From assembly GCF_029633865.1 (NCBI RefSeq), contig NC_079221.1:1029215-1093214 (forward strand): DNA of 64,000 nucleotides, given 5' to 3'. The translations under genes and the position numbers were made by a program. Positions within the stretch are counted from its first letter, which is position 1; each line of letters begins with the position of its first letter. The notes under the pieces were generated by a model. It was not told where the DNA came from and did no database searches. It saw nothing but the letters and a program-made list of their open reading frames with translations. Below, one piece after another: positions 1-10,871 of the stretch. This DNA comes from Lampris incognitus (lineage: Eukaryota > Chordata > Actinopteri > Lampriformes > Lampridae).

Positions 1-609
1 ACTTGTGCTTGTCGCACTGCCCTACTCTCTCTGTTGTGCGTACCATGTCTCCCGCAGTGAGCACACACACACAGCCTCACCTCCCAGCACACTGGCCACT
101 GCACTGGCACGCACAACAAATGTAATCTGAGAGATGGGTTCGCAGAGTTATGCAAGGGGGTTTGTGTGCTTTTGTTTTTCATTCCACAAGGTTTTGCAAC
201 AATGAGCAGTGTTAAACACACCCCTATGGTCTTATAGGATTAGGTTAGCCACCCCATTTGAGCGGCAGAATGGAACAGGATGCTTAGCCGGAGGCTGGCA
301 CAGTGCTGTATGGCAAAGAACCTGAATCACAATCGTACTTGGAAGAGATGAACTTCCTGGTCAGGGTAGAGCAGCAGTCATGTGATTACAAAGGTCACGT
401 AAACACACCGCGGGCGAATGGAGAATGTGGAACAATCCAGGGCAGTATTCTTTGTGAGCCAAAATAGGACTATAGGTTGGAGTCCACAACGAAGATGATG
501 TTTCATATGAGCACAAAACTTTTAACAGTTTGACCTTCTATTTAGTCTCCAATCTCTACCACTGGAACAATTTAAAAGTTTATCTTGCTTTTTTTTCTGC
601 TTTTTTTGT
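1..609. other. Non-coding, no recognised feature
   Basis: Nothing gene-like was recognised here. It is probably part of the first intron of the DIP2-family gene whose exon 1 lies at 13141-13264 on the minus strand (inference). Confidence 0.4.
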
Positions 610-1061
610 GCGGCACGGTGGTGCAATGGTAGTGCAGTCACCTCACAGCAAGAAAGTCCTGGGTTCGAGCCCCGGGGTAGTCCAACCTTGGGGGTCGTCC
701 CGGGTCATCCTCTGTGTGCAGTTTGCATGTTCTCCCCGTGTCCTGTGTGGGTTTCCTCCGGGGGCTCCGGTTTCCTCCCACAGTCCAAAGACATGGAGGT
801 CAGGTGACTCAAAGACATGGAGGGTCAGGTGACTCAAAGACATGGAGGTCAGGTGACTCAAAGACATGGAGGTCAGGTGGATCGGCCGTACTAAATTGTC
901 CATAGGTGTGTGTGTGTGTGTGGGCGGGGGCGGGCCCTGTGATGGCCCGGCGGCCTCGTCCAGGGTGTCCCCCTGCCTGCCGCCCAATGACTGCTGGGAC
1001 AGGCTCCAGCATCCCCGTGACCCTGAGCGCAGGATAAGCAGTTTGGATGATGGATGGATCT
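610..1061 (+). mobile_element. V-SINE (tRNA-derived), copy 1, with internal tandem expansion
   Basis: The head is tRNA-like, with an A-box-like stretch near 619-635 and a B box GGTTCGAGCCC at 662-672. Both are parts of an internal RNA polymerase III promoter. The conserved V-SINE/DANA-type core follows (GTTTGCATGTTCTCCCCGTG, then the GGTTTCCTCCCACAGTCCAAA block). The 3' tail ends in ATGGATGGATC, the type shared with fish LINE tails. Unlike a standard copy, the stretch at 790-880 carries a 23-25-bp motif (ACATGGAGGTCAGGTGACTC) about four times in tandem. A (GT)n tract follows at 905-922. Reading frames across it are incidental. Confidence 0.85.
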
Positions 1062-1461
1062 TGCATTTGGTATTAACCAGACTCGCGCAGAGAGTGGAGA
1101 CAGCAGTGATAACATGACCCAGGTCACAAACTCCAACCATATGCATAACTCATTCAATCCACCCACAGATCCAACAGGTTACTGCATCCTGAAACACAGC
1201 TCCTATGAACAGAAGCATATCTTCATCATACTGACCTAACAGTCTGATAGTTGCACATCAGATTCCTTCTTTACCCTGCCTCCTTGGACACTGTCAAAAA
1301 CAAGCTTATGTCCGCATTAATAAACTGCACCCAGTGCACTGTCCGACATTACCTGTGGCCAGTGAAAAATACACATCCCTCAAGTATTCCACATTTTCCC
1401 CTGCCTTACACACTCGCAACAACCACAGTCAGTCAGAAGCCATGCAGGAGTGATGGCATCA
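1062..1461. other. Spacer, no recognised feature
   Basis: This is unique-looking DNA between two oppositely oriented SINE copies. Only short chance reading frames are present. Confidence 0.4.
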
Positions 1462-1586
1462 TCCATCCATCCATCATCCAAACCGCTTAGCCTGCTCTCA
1501 AGGTCGCGGGATGCTGGAGCTATCCCAACAGTCATTGGACGGCAGGCGGGGAGACACCCTGGACAGGCTGCCAGGCCATCACAGGG

Positions 1587-1619
<33 letters not shown>

Positions 1620-1815
1620 CGAGGGACAATGTAGTACGGCCGAGTCACCTGACCTCCATGTCTTTGAGTCACCTGACCTCCATGTCTTTGAGTCACCTGA
1701 CCTACATGTCTTTGGACTGTGGGAGGAAACCCACGCAGACACGGGAGAACGTGCAAACTCCACACAGAGGACGGCCCGGGACCACCCCCTGGGCTGGACT
1801 ACCCCAGGGCTCAAC
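1462..1815 (-). mobile_element. V-SINE, copy 2, head-truncated
   Basis: Read on the minus strand, this starts in the core (CCTGGGGTAGTCCAGCC) and runs to an ATGGATGGATGG-type tail at the low-coordinate end. It includes a (GT)n tract (CA on the plus strand at 1588-1616). The tRNA-like head with A and B boxes is missing. It carries the same internal GGTCAGGTGACTCAAAGACATG repeat as copy 1, about three times, so the two copies share a subfamily variant or exchanged sequence. Confidence 0.8.
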
Positions 1816-2910
1816 CTTACCTAACCTTACAAAGTGTCATATTTCCATAATAAGTGTCCATTACTGCATTATGCACCATACAATAACTGCACCATCAATC
1901 GCACAAAAAGCACTTTAACAAGATGGCTTTCTGGTGCCAGTGTATCGCCACGTTAGGGAAACATGGGGTCTCTAACTAAATGTCAACACAGAAAACCTTT
2001 GGAATTTGAAACAATATATAGTGAAAAAAATGTGAATGCTTGATTTCACAGCACGAAGATCAAGCATAACAAAACTATGTAAGAAAAATAAATCAGAGGG
2101 TCCCTTAAGCAAACCAAACTGACAGAAAGCAGACAGGATGCCAAACTCTGCCCAGACATTTGAGTCTCTAGGCTCGACCAGGCTGAAATAAACAAGGGAG
2201 AGAAAGACATATTTCTAGATATTGCATTCCCACACTGCAAACTGTTAATTATTCATGTGTCCTATAGAGCTAGAAACAGGATGTTGAGTAACATAAAAAA
2301 GAAACAGGCTGGCTGGTTGCAGAGAGAAAGAACAACATGGTGGAGAGACAGAGACGTAACAAGTAGAGCTTCATTTGGTCATAATAAAAGAGCTCTGGGG
2401 TTTGCACTTTTTAAAAGGAAAGGAGTGCCTCAGCAAAGCATACAGACAGATACAGGGGAAACACACTCTGACATACACAGCCACACAGACACACTCGCAT
2501 ATGCACACAACACAGGGGTACATAAATCCATCCTCTCGTGCGCTGCATGTGCACACCCACACACACGAATGTATGAGTGTGCCACAAGCATCTGAAGTGC
2601 CACTGTGCTCCGAGGCACTCCCTTAAAATATGTATGGCCCTCCATGAAGTTCTACTCTCCACCAACAGCAGGGGCAAGGCATAGCTGACTGCTTATCGCT
2701 GAAGTGTCTGGGCTCTGCGGCTACCACAGCAGCTACAGAAGTAAGCGAGCTAGCTCCAAGGCTCCAAATTCTTCTCGTCATGATCCTCTTACAGAGAGAG
2801 TTAGCACCCCTGGACAAAGCCCCTTCCATAATGAGCCTAAATCCCACAAATTCTCAAGCCATGAATTCTGTGCCCCATGTTGAATATGACAAAACAAGGT
2901 TGCTATACCA
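1816..2910. other. Non-coding, CA-rich patches only
   Basis: No gene or repeat family was recognised. Interrupted ACACAC-rich sequence lies around 2458-2570. Confidence 0.35.
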
Positions 2911-3056
2911 TGGTTCCGACGGCCCATTATTCCAAAACTCCAATAGTCCAAAAACTGTCCCATTAGTCTGATAGGCCATTTGTCCGACAGCCCGTTATCC
3001 CAAAAACAAACGCCCATTAAACCGAACTCCTGTTCTTCTTCTTCTCCCTGTTCCCG

Positions 3057-5875
3057 TTAGGGGGCGCCACAGCGGATCATCCGTTTCCATCTCTTCCTGT
3101 CCTCTGCATCTTCCTCTGTCACACCAGCCACCTGCATGTCCTCCCTCATCACATCCATCAACCTCCTCCACAGTCTTCCTCTTCTGCTCTTCCCTGGCAG
3201 CTCCATATTCAGCATCCTTCTCCCAGTATACCCAGCATCTCTCCTCCACACATGTCCAAACCATCTCAGTCTTGTCTCTCTTGCTTTGTCTCCAAACCGT
3301 CCAACCTGAGCTGTCCCTCTAATATACTCCTTCCTAATCCTGTCCTTCTTCATCACTCCAAACAAAAATCTTAGCATCTTCAACTCTGCCACCTCCACCT
3401 CCACCTCCTGTCTTTTCATCAGTGCCACTGTCTCCAAACCATACAACATAGCTGGTCTCAGTATCTCTTGTAAACCTTCCCTTTCACTCTTGCCGGTACC
3501 CTTCTGTCACACATCACTCCTGACACTCACCCGACACCTGTCCCACTGCCCTCATACATATCCTGCATCACTCCTACATACTTCTCTGCTACTCCCGACT
3601 TCCTCATACAATACCACACCTCCTCTCTTGGCACCCTGTCATAAGCTTTCACTAAATGCACAAAGACACAATGTAACTCCTTCTGACCTTCTCTATACTT
3701 CTCCATCAACACTCTCAAAGCAAACATCACATGAAACCGTACTACTACTGCTGCTTGCCAATCACCACCTCTCCCCTTAACCTAGCTTCCACTTCTCTTT
3801 CTCGTAGCTTCATGCTGTGGCTGATCAATTTTATACCTGTGTAGTTACTAAAGCTCTGCATATCACCCTTGTTCTTGAAAATTGGTACCAGTACACTTTC
3901 TTATCTACTCCTCAGGTATCCTCTTGTTTTCCAAGATTGTGCTAAACAATCTAGTTAAGGGGACGTAGCAGTTTATTCCATTGCCTACCAACATGGGGCT
4001 CGCCAGTTCAAATCCCAGTGTTACCTCTGGCTTGGTCAGTCGTCCCTACAGACACAATTGGCCGAGTCTGCAGGTGGGAAGCCGGCTATGTCTTGGTCGC
4101 TGCACTAGCGCCTCCTCTGGTCAGTCGGGGTGCCTATTCAGGAGGAAGAGGGAACTGAGGGGAACAGCGTGATCCTCCCATGCGCTACATACCCCTGGCG
4201 AAACTCCTTACTATCAGCTGAAAAAGAAGTGGCTGGCGACTCCACATGTATCGGAGGAGGCATGTGGTAGTCTGCAGCCCTCCCGTATTCAGCAGAGGTG
4301 GTGGAGCAGCGATGGGGGCAAATCGGAAGAGTGGGGTAATTGGACGGGTACAATCGGGGAGGAAACATGGGAAAAATCTAAACACACAACAAAAGAAAAA
4401 TCTAGTTAAAAACCCCACTGCCATCGCTCCTAACCACCTCCATGCCTCCACAGGTATGTCATCAGGACCAACTGTCTTTCCACTCTTCATCCTCTTCATA
4501 GCTGCCCTCACTTCCTCCTTGCTAATCCACTGCACTTCCTGATTCACTATCCCCACATCATCCAACCTTCTCTCTCTCTCATTTTCTTCATTCATCAGCC
4601 CCTCAAAGTACTCCTTCCACCTTCTCAGCACACTCTCCTCGCTTGTCAGCACATTTCCATCTCTATCCCTGATCATCCTAACTTGCTGCACATCCTTCCC
4701 AGCTCGGTCCCTCTGTCTAGCCAATCGGTACAAGTCCTTTTCTCCTTCCTTAGTGTCTAACCTGTCATACAACTCACCATATGCCTTTTCCTTTGCCTTC
4801 ACCACCTCTCTCTTTGCTTTACGCTGCGTCTCCTTGTACTACTCTCTACATTGCTCTATCCCACTTCTTCTTCAACAACCTCTTCCTCCGTATACTTTGC
4901 TGTACTTCCTCATTCCACCACCAAGTCTCCTTGTCTTCCTTCCTCTGTCCCGATGACACACCAAGTACCTTCCTAGCTGTCTCCCTCACTATTTCTGCAG
5001 TGGTTGTCCAGCCATCTGGTAACTCTTCACTACCACCCAGTGCCTGTCGTAACTCCTGCCTGAACTCCACACAATGGTCTTCCTTCTTCAACTTCCACCA
5101 TTTGATCTTCGGCTGTGTCTTCACTCGCTTCCTCTTCTTGGTCTCCAAACTCCTTCTACAGACCACCATCCGATGCTGCCTAGCTACGCTCTCCCCTGTC
5201 ACCACCTTGCAGTCTCTGATCTCTTTCCGATTGCACTTCCTGCATGAGATATAGTCCACCGATGTACATCTTTCTCCACTCTTATCCATCACCCTGTGTT
5301 CCTCCCTCTTCTTTAAATACATATTCACCACAGCCATTTCCATCCTTTTCGCAAAATCCACCACCATCTGTCCTTCCACATTTCTCTCCTTGACACCATA
5401 CCTACCCATCACCTCCTCATCACCTCTGTTCCCTTCACCAACATGTCCATTGAAGTCCGCTCCAATCACCACTCTCTCCTCCTTGGGTACCCTCTCCACC
5501 ACGTTGTCCAACTCACTCCAGAATTCTTCTTTCTCTTCCATCTCACACCCAACTTGTGGGGCATATGTGCTGATAACATTCAGCAACACACCTTCGATTT
5601 CCAGCTTCATACTCATCACTCTGTCTGACACTCTCTTCACCTCCAGCACACTCTTGACATACTCTTCCTTCAGAATTACCCCTACCCCATTTCTCCTCCC
5701 ATTCGCACCATGGTAGAAGAGTTTGAACCCACCTGATGCTCCTGGCCTTACTCCCCTTCCACCTGGTCTCTTGCACACACAGTATGCCTACCTTTCTTCT
5801 TTCCATCATATCAGCCAGCTCTCTCTCTTTACCAGTCATAGTGCCAACATTCAAACTTCTGACTCTCACCTCCAC
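3057..5875 (-). pseudogene. RTE ORF: AP-endonuclease plus reverse transcriptase, disrupted
   Basis: The endonuclease part (5875 down to about 5000) shows CVQETRWKG, the catalytic-type ADFNGHVG stretch, STYAPQ and VDYI, as in APE-like LINE endonucleases that nick target DNA. A frame change near 5750 separates the N-terminus from the rest. The linker and start of the RT (about 4800-4410) include EEVRAAMKRMKSGKTVGPDD, after which the SINE interrupts the frame. Further RT and C-terminal pieces read at 3527-3730 (DRVPREEVW) and 3057-3449 (LRWFGHVWRRD). Frameshifts and stops separate the pieces, so no functional protein is expected. Confidence 0.85.
3959..4398 (+). mobile_element. tRNA-derived SINE (second family), copy 1, with TSD
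   Basis: The SINE is flanked by AATCTAGTTAA at 3948-3958 and 4399-4409, an 11-bp target-site duplication. It has a degenerate tRNA-like head with a B-box-like AGTTCAAATCCC, a body containing GACTCCACATGTATCGGAGG, and an A-rich 3' end. The second copy at 6690-7139 matches along its length. The host LINE copy at 53567-54512 shows the uninterrupted AATCTAGTTAAAAACTCC site, which confirms the boundaries. The family name is not recognised. Confidence 0.85.
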
Positions 5876-6270
5876 ACTCCTACCCTTCCTCCTCTCCCGC
5901 TGCCTCTGGACATGTATTACCTGCCCTGTTCAGTGTCATTGCAAATCATTGATTTTAACTGGTCCGAGATAAATACAAAAAAGTTGATATTTCTGGGGAA
6001 GTAGAGATGATACAAGTTCTTTTAATGTTATATCTCCTATTCATGTAAATTAGTAGTAAATGGTATCGTTGCATTTGCACATCAAAATGCACCAAGATAT
6101 TAAGGGTAAAAAACTCCAGGGAGAGTGTGTATTTTCGGAACAATGGGCCTTCAGAGCAGTGGGCTTTTATTTTCAGGATAATGGGCTGTCAGATAAATTG
6201 ACTTTCGGTCCAAAGGGACATTTTTTGACTATTGGGATTTCAGAATAATGGGCCAGCCGAACAATGACCA

Positions 6271-6689
6271 GTCCCCCTGCAGTGTGCCATTCATCAAATT
6301 CTTGGTTTAGCCAAAAATAGCCGACACTCCTTGGATGAGTCCAGTCTAAATTCTTCCTTGGTCAGTCAGAGGTGGGTGTGAGTGGCCACCATAGGCAATG
6401 AGTCAGGCCTCAGTTAGTGGTCTTTCCCTGCAGTGAGTGGTTTTCCCTTGACTAACCATAAGGACAACTCAATGGCTTTCCTGTACACTCACACTTCAAA
6501 GACGTTTCGTTAAACCACTGGTGACCAAAGCGATCTCCTAACCCAAGTATGGGTAGTATGTTGCCCTCCTACCTTGAACCAACATCATTGTCTCATAGCC
6601 TATAAAAACAAGGAGTATGGGCCATTGTACAGAGTACTGATGTTGGATGAAAGGCTTCTTTGCACCTTGCTTAAAAGATTAAGAAGTAG
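6271..6689. other. Non-coding, no recognised feature
   Basis: No gene, repeat family or structured motif was recognised. Confidence 0.35.
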
Positions 6690-7139
6690 GGGCATTCAGG
6701 TGGTGTAGTGGTCTATTCCATTGCCTGCCAACATGGGGATTGCCGGTTCGAATCCCTGTCACCTCCGGCTAGGTCGGACGTCCCTACAGACACAATTGTC
6801 CGTGTCCGCGGGTGGGAAGCTGGATGTGGGTACATGTCCTGGTCGCTGCACTAGCACCTCCTCTTGTTGGTCGGGGCACCTGTTCAGGGGGGAGGGGGAA
6901 CTGGGGGGAATAGCGTGATCCTCCCACGCGCTACGTCCCCCTGGTGAAACTCCTCACTGTCAGGTGAAAAGAAGCGTCTGGTGACTCCACATGTATGGGA
7001 GGAGGCATGTGGTAGTCTGCAGCCCTCCCCCGATCAGCAGAGGGAGTGGAGCAGAGGCCGGGACAGCTTGGAAGAGTGGGGTAATTGGCCAGATACAATT
7101 GGGGAGAAAAAGGGGGGAAAATCCACAAAAAAAAATTAT
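6690..7139 (+). mobile_element. tRNA-derived SINE (second family), copy 2
   Basis: The A-box-like TGGTGTAGTGGTCTATTCC is followed by a good B box, GGTTCGAATCC, at 6745-6755. The body is shared with the copy at 3959-4398 and the 3' end is A-rich (GGGGAGAAAAAGGGGGGAAAA). The B box is better preserved than in copy 1. A target duplication is not clear. Confidence 0.8.
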
Positions 7140-7784
7140 TAAAAAGGGAAGAATTTAGAAAAACTTGCCAACTGATGTCCAATGCATTCTGGGAATATGG
7201 GTTTTGAATGGGTTTCATGGTCCTCGTGGGCAATGCAACACAACCACTGAAAGGAGCCATGTGAACCTTCATTTCATTTAAGAATATGAATTGTGAAAGG
7301 CTCTGAAGCAACTTCGGCAGCCAATGAAAAGACACGGCGACCATCGTTTAACTATATTAACTCACTGGTCCTTACCTCAGAGAGGGACAGCTGACCCCCC
7401 CCCCCACATTGTTGACTTCTTTTATTAACTTACTGTTTGTTTCGTTTTAACAGATGTCTTTGCTGTGGATCTTTAACATGAACATATGACTGGTGTCTGT
7501 GTCCATGCTGCGTACTCACTGGATCCAAAACTAACACGCTGGCGTTGAACCACCATCGTTTGGCTACGGCTGCCATTTGACAGCTAAGGGCGGGATAGCC
7601 TGTTAACCAAATACATCTCTGGGGTTTTAAACTTGTCTAAAACTGGAGCACAAGTGGGAATGCTTTTATTAGAGGAAAGTTTAATGACCCCTGTGGGGAA
7701 ATCTCTTCTTTGCAGCAGCAGGGGATTGGCTAGAGCAACAGAACAACAAAAGAGCGAATTTAAGATAGCATAGAAAACAATTAC
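7140..7784. other. Non-coding, no recognised feature
   Basis: Unique-looking sequence with a poly-C run near 7387. No supported gene. Confidence 0.35.
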
Positions 7785-8140
7785 GGGCGGCATGGCGGCG
7801 CAGTGGTTAGCGCGGTTGCCTCACAGAAAGAAGGTCCTGGGTTCGAGCCCCGGGGTAGTCCAATCTTGGGGGTCATCCCGGGTCGTCCTCTGTGTGGAGT
7901 TCGCACGTTCTCCCCGTGACTGTGTGGGTTTCCTCCGGGGGCTCCGGTTTCCTCCCACAGTCCAAACACATGTAGGTCAGGTGACTCGGCCGGACTAACT
8001 TCTCCCTAGGTGTGAATGTGTGTGTGTGGGCCCTGTGATGGACTGGCGGCCTGTCCAGAGCGTCTCCCAACCTGCCACCCAATGACTGCTGGGATAGGCT
8101 CCAGCAGGATCCGTGGTTTGGATGATGGATGGATGGATGG
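7785..8140 (+). mobile_element. V-SINE, copy 3, full length with TSD
   Basis: This is the cleanest copy. An 11-12-bp duplication (AAAACAATTAC, possibly with a preceding G) sits at 7774-7784 and 8141-8151. The tRNA-like head has an A-box-like TGGCGGCGCAGTGGTTAGCGC and the B box GGTTCGAGCCC. The V core and the (ATGG)n tail are complete. It lacks the internal tandem expansion of copies 1 and 2, so it serves as a reference structure. Confidence 0.9.
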
Positions 8141-8151
8141 AAAACAATTAC

Positions 8152-8906
8152 AGCAAAAGAATACTTTCAGTATAATAATACAAGAAACCAATCACATTCA
8201 ATGTCTTAATCAATTCAGTAGGCAACTCCCATAATTATACGAAGCAGGAGCCAAGCCTCTGGTCCTGCAGCTGCCTTCCCACAGTTCAGAGCTGCCTCAC
8301 ACATGGGTCTTTTTTTCCTGAAGGCAAACAAGACACCTCCAAGTAAGCAGCACTCACTACATGAAACCTGCAGGAGCCTCTGTAAATGTTTGCTGAATGG
8401 GAAGGCAGGCAAAACAAGTGCAGGACCAACCAGCTGGCTGGCGGTTTCCAAACGAACGCCAGAGCCGGACTAAAACTGACTTTGTAATCAAAGGGTTTAC
8501 AGAGTAAATAGAGGAGGACCAAGGAGGAGGGAGGGAATGATGGAGTAAGCATATGAATTACTCAGCAGAGGACGAGTCTCTCCTTCTCTCCTCGCCACAG
8601 GAGATAATGGGGATCATCCGTCTTCTTGCCCTCCTTTACACTCCTTCTTTTGACCACTCATCTGATGCCAACACAGCCGAGAAATAACAGGGCTGTTCCG
8701 ATGACGACAACGCCCGTGTGGTCTGGGAGAAGGACCGGTTCACATGCCAGTGGTGTCCAGGCCGTTCTGGGCTGTGAAAGAACATGGGCCTACATGGTGG
8801 TTGTATGTATTCACGTACGTGTGTGTGTGTGTGTGTGTGTGTGTGGTCATGGTTCCTTGTCCATAGAGGGGTAGCCAGCAAAGCTCAGCTTTCTATTATC
8901 AATTAT
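8152..8906. other. Non-coding, with a (GT)n microsatellite
   Basis: A GT dinucleotide run lies at about 8817-8845. Nothing else was recognised. Confidence 0.4.
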
Positions 8907-9187
8907 ATCCATCCATCCATCCATTATCCAAGCCACTTATCCCTAATGGGGTCGCGGGATGCTGGAGCCTACCCCAGCAGTCACTGGGCAGCAGGCAGGG
9001 AGACACCCTGGACAGGCTGCCAGACCATCACAGGGCCCACACACACACACACACACAGACACACACAGACACACACACACACACACACATTCACCCCTAG
9101 GGACAATGTAGTACGGCCGAGCCACCTGACCTACATGTCTTTGGGCTGTGGGAGGAAACCGGAGCAGACACGGGGAGAACATGCAAA

Positions 9188-9769
9188 GGCTGGTGCTAGA
9201 ACGCATCATCCGGAGGAGGTGGGAGGGAACTCTGCTGCATGTCATCAAATGCTCACAGCGGAATCACGGCTTATGTTGCTAGCTAGCGTTGTGTAACGCT
9301 AGCTTTATAATTATTTAGCTGTGTGTTTTTTACAATCTAAGTTGACAAAGAGTTGGTTAGTAAAGGTGCGAGGGCCGAAGGCCTGAGCTGCGTCTAACAT
9401 CAATCTACTGTTTCCCACTGTTCCTAAACTGAACTCACCCCTACCCAAGCCCCTACCTAAACCCCTACCCAAGCCCCTACCCAAGCCCCTACCTAAACCC
9501 CTACCCAAGCCCCTACCTAAACCCCTACCCAAGCCCCTACCTAAACCCCTACCCAAGCCCCTACCCAAGCCCCTTCCTAAACCCCTACCCAAGCCCCTAC
9601 CTAAACCCCTACCTAAACCCCTACCCAAGCCCCTACCCAAGCCCCTACCTAAACCCCTACCCAAGCCCCTACCCAGTCATAAGATTGGTCGATTACGCTG
9701 TGAGCATTTGATGACGTGCAGCGGAGTTCCCTCCCACCTCCCTCCGGACGATGCATTCTAGCACCAACC
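9188..9769. mobile_element. MULE-like MITE with long TIRs and 9-bp TSD
   Basis: Terminal inverted repeats of about 73 bp lie at 9188-9260 and 9696-9769. They share GGTGCTAGAA, GGTGGGAGGGAACTC and CATCAAATGCTCACAGCG. The element is flanked by a 9-bp duplication, ACATGCAAA, at 9179-9187 and 9770-9778. Long TIRs with a 9-bp duplication are typical of Mutator-like elements. No transposase is encoded, so it must have been mobilised in trans. The interior carries a 12-bp tandem array. The superfamily is inferred from structure only. Confidence 0.8.
9437..9674. repeat. 12-bp telomere-like tandem array inside the MITE
   Basis: About 20 units alternate between CCCCTACCCAAG and CCCCTACCTAAA. The second form resembles the vertebrate telomere repeat CCCTAA with two extra bases per half unit. 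The minus-strand reading (a Gly-Arg-Gly-Leu repeat) is a by-product of a unit length divisible by three. Confidence 0.9.
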
Positions 9770-10065
9770 ACATGCAAACTCCACACAGAGGACGACCCCC
9801 AAGGTTGGACTACCCCAGGGTTCAAACCCAGGACCTTCTTGCTGTGAGGCGACTGCGCTAACCACTGCGCCACCGTGCTGCCATTAATAATTATATATTA
9901 TCCCAAATCTCATCAATCTATTTATCAAGCTATCCTTCATGTTACCAGGTAGTCCCAATGACCTTAGCAATTTCTTTCTCAAGGGAGCCAAGAAGCAGCG
10001 TTGGGGGGGGGGGGCAGCACTGCGACAAAGCAACAATAAAACAGCACAATAAAACTCATCAACCT

Positions 10066-10156
10066 CCATCCATCCATCCATTATCCAAACCGCTTATCCT
10101 GCTCTCAGGGCCACGGGGCTGCTGGAGCCTATCCCAGCAGTCATTGGGCAGCAGAG
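10066..10156 (-). mobile_element. V-SINE 3' tail fragment
   Basis: Only the terminal part remains: CCATCCATCCATTATCCAAA on the plus strand and about 70 bp of adjoining 3' region. The rest is 5'-truncated. Confidence 0.75.
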
Positions 10157-10788
10157 AGAGCAGTGAGGCTTACATGTATGTTTTCAATTTAACAATCAGA
10201 CTGTATCTGCACTAACACCAAGCAATGCACAACAAGAGCAAGACACAATGCCCTGTTGGATCAGGCAGTATTTGTTTTAACCGCAATGAGATTACACAGA
10301 CTGTTTACTTCACACATCAGCAGGCTGCTAAGCTGCTGACATCGGTTTACTAGCTAGCTGTGCACTGCAGCACTATCCCAATCACATGTTCATCTAACGA
10401 CCACGGCCGCTTCTGCTAAACTGCTCAACAAACACCCACGACACAGCTCCCCAAATAAATAAATCATGCAGTCTGCATGGACCCGGACAGACTCGTGCAT
10501 GCTACAAACCAGACGTGTCAGTCAGTAGGGCTCAGCCGGTGCTCAATTTTAAATCCTCCAGAGAAGAGCTTCATTGAGAGGGATAGCATACCTGCATGGT
10601 TCTCAGATTCTCATGTCCTTCCAATAAAAGGACTCAACTATTCTATACCACGACAGAATGCAGGGGGAGGCAACTGCAGGGCACCATCGTGAGGTGAAAA
10701 GTTCACAGCGGTGCATAAGAAATAGGATTTAGGAGCCTGGTTTCTCTTTTCATCAGAATTCAAACAGCATCTTATTCTGCAGCATGAT

Positions 10789-10871
<83 letters not shown>

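Larger units (their letters stand above)
3015..5945 (-). mobile_element. RTE-type LINE, near full length, broken, copy 1
   Basis: Minus-strand order is endonuclease, then reverse transcriptase, then a short 3' end in which GATGATCCGCTGTGGCGCCC is followed by GAA repeats, typical of fish RTE elements. The element is interrupted at 3959-4398 by a SINE flanked by an 11-bp duplication. A second partial copy at 53567-54512 shows the same LINE sequence without that SINE. Insertion into the arm of an inverted-repeat element makes this the middle layer of a three-level nest. Confidence 0.85.
2911..6270. mobile_element. Inverted-repeat element (TIR, non-autonomous) split by an RTE LINE
   Basis: The ends at about 2911-3025 and 6135-6270 are imperfect inverted repeats of each other over more than 100 bp. 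Both begin TGGT and pass through GGCCCATTATTC and (in reverse) GATAATGGGCTGTC blocks. Within each arm a short AATGGGC-type motif recurs four or more times, so the arms are internally repetitive. Only 5950-6134 remains as possible original interior. The rest is an RTE LINE inserted near the left arm, and that LINE itself contains a SINE. No transposase was seen, the superfamily is not identified and a target-site duplication is not clear. Confidence 0.6.
8907..9882 (-). mobile_element. V-SINE, copy 4, split by a MITE
   Basis: Read on the minus strand, the head is at 9779-9882 (TGGCGCAGTGGTTAGCGC, then a slightly degraded B box GGTTTGAACCC). The core resumes at 9187 and runs to the ATCC/GGAT tail at 8907. 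The two halves join exactly across the ACATGCAAA duplication that flanks the 9188-9769 insertion. The flanks (ATTATCAATTAT and ATTAATAATTAT) could be the SINE's own diverged duplication. Confidence 0.85.

Noticed and set aside
643-1146. ORFs across the V-SINE copies (also at 1380-1918, 7781-8082 and 8784-9296)
   Set aside because: They are chance frames in tRNA-derived SINEs, in both orientations.
7790-7860. tRNA gene
   Set aside because: The A- and B-box-like sequences belong to a SINE head, which continues into a V-SINE core. No cloverleaf was supported.
9311-9664. Minus-strand ORF with GRGLGRGL repeats
   Set aside because: It is a by-product of the 12-bp array inside the MITE.
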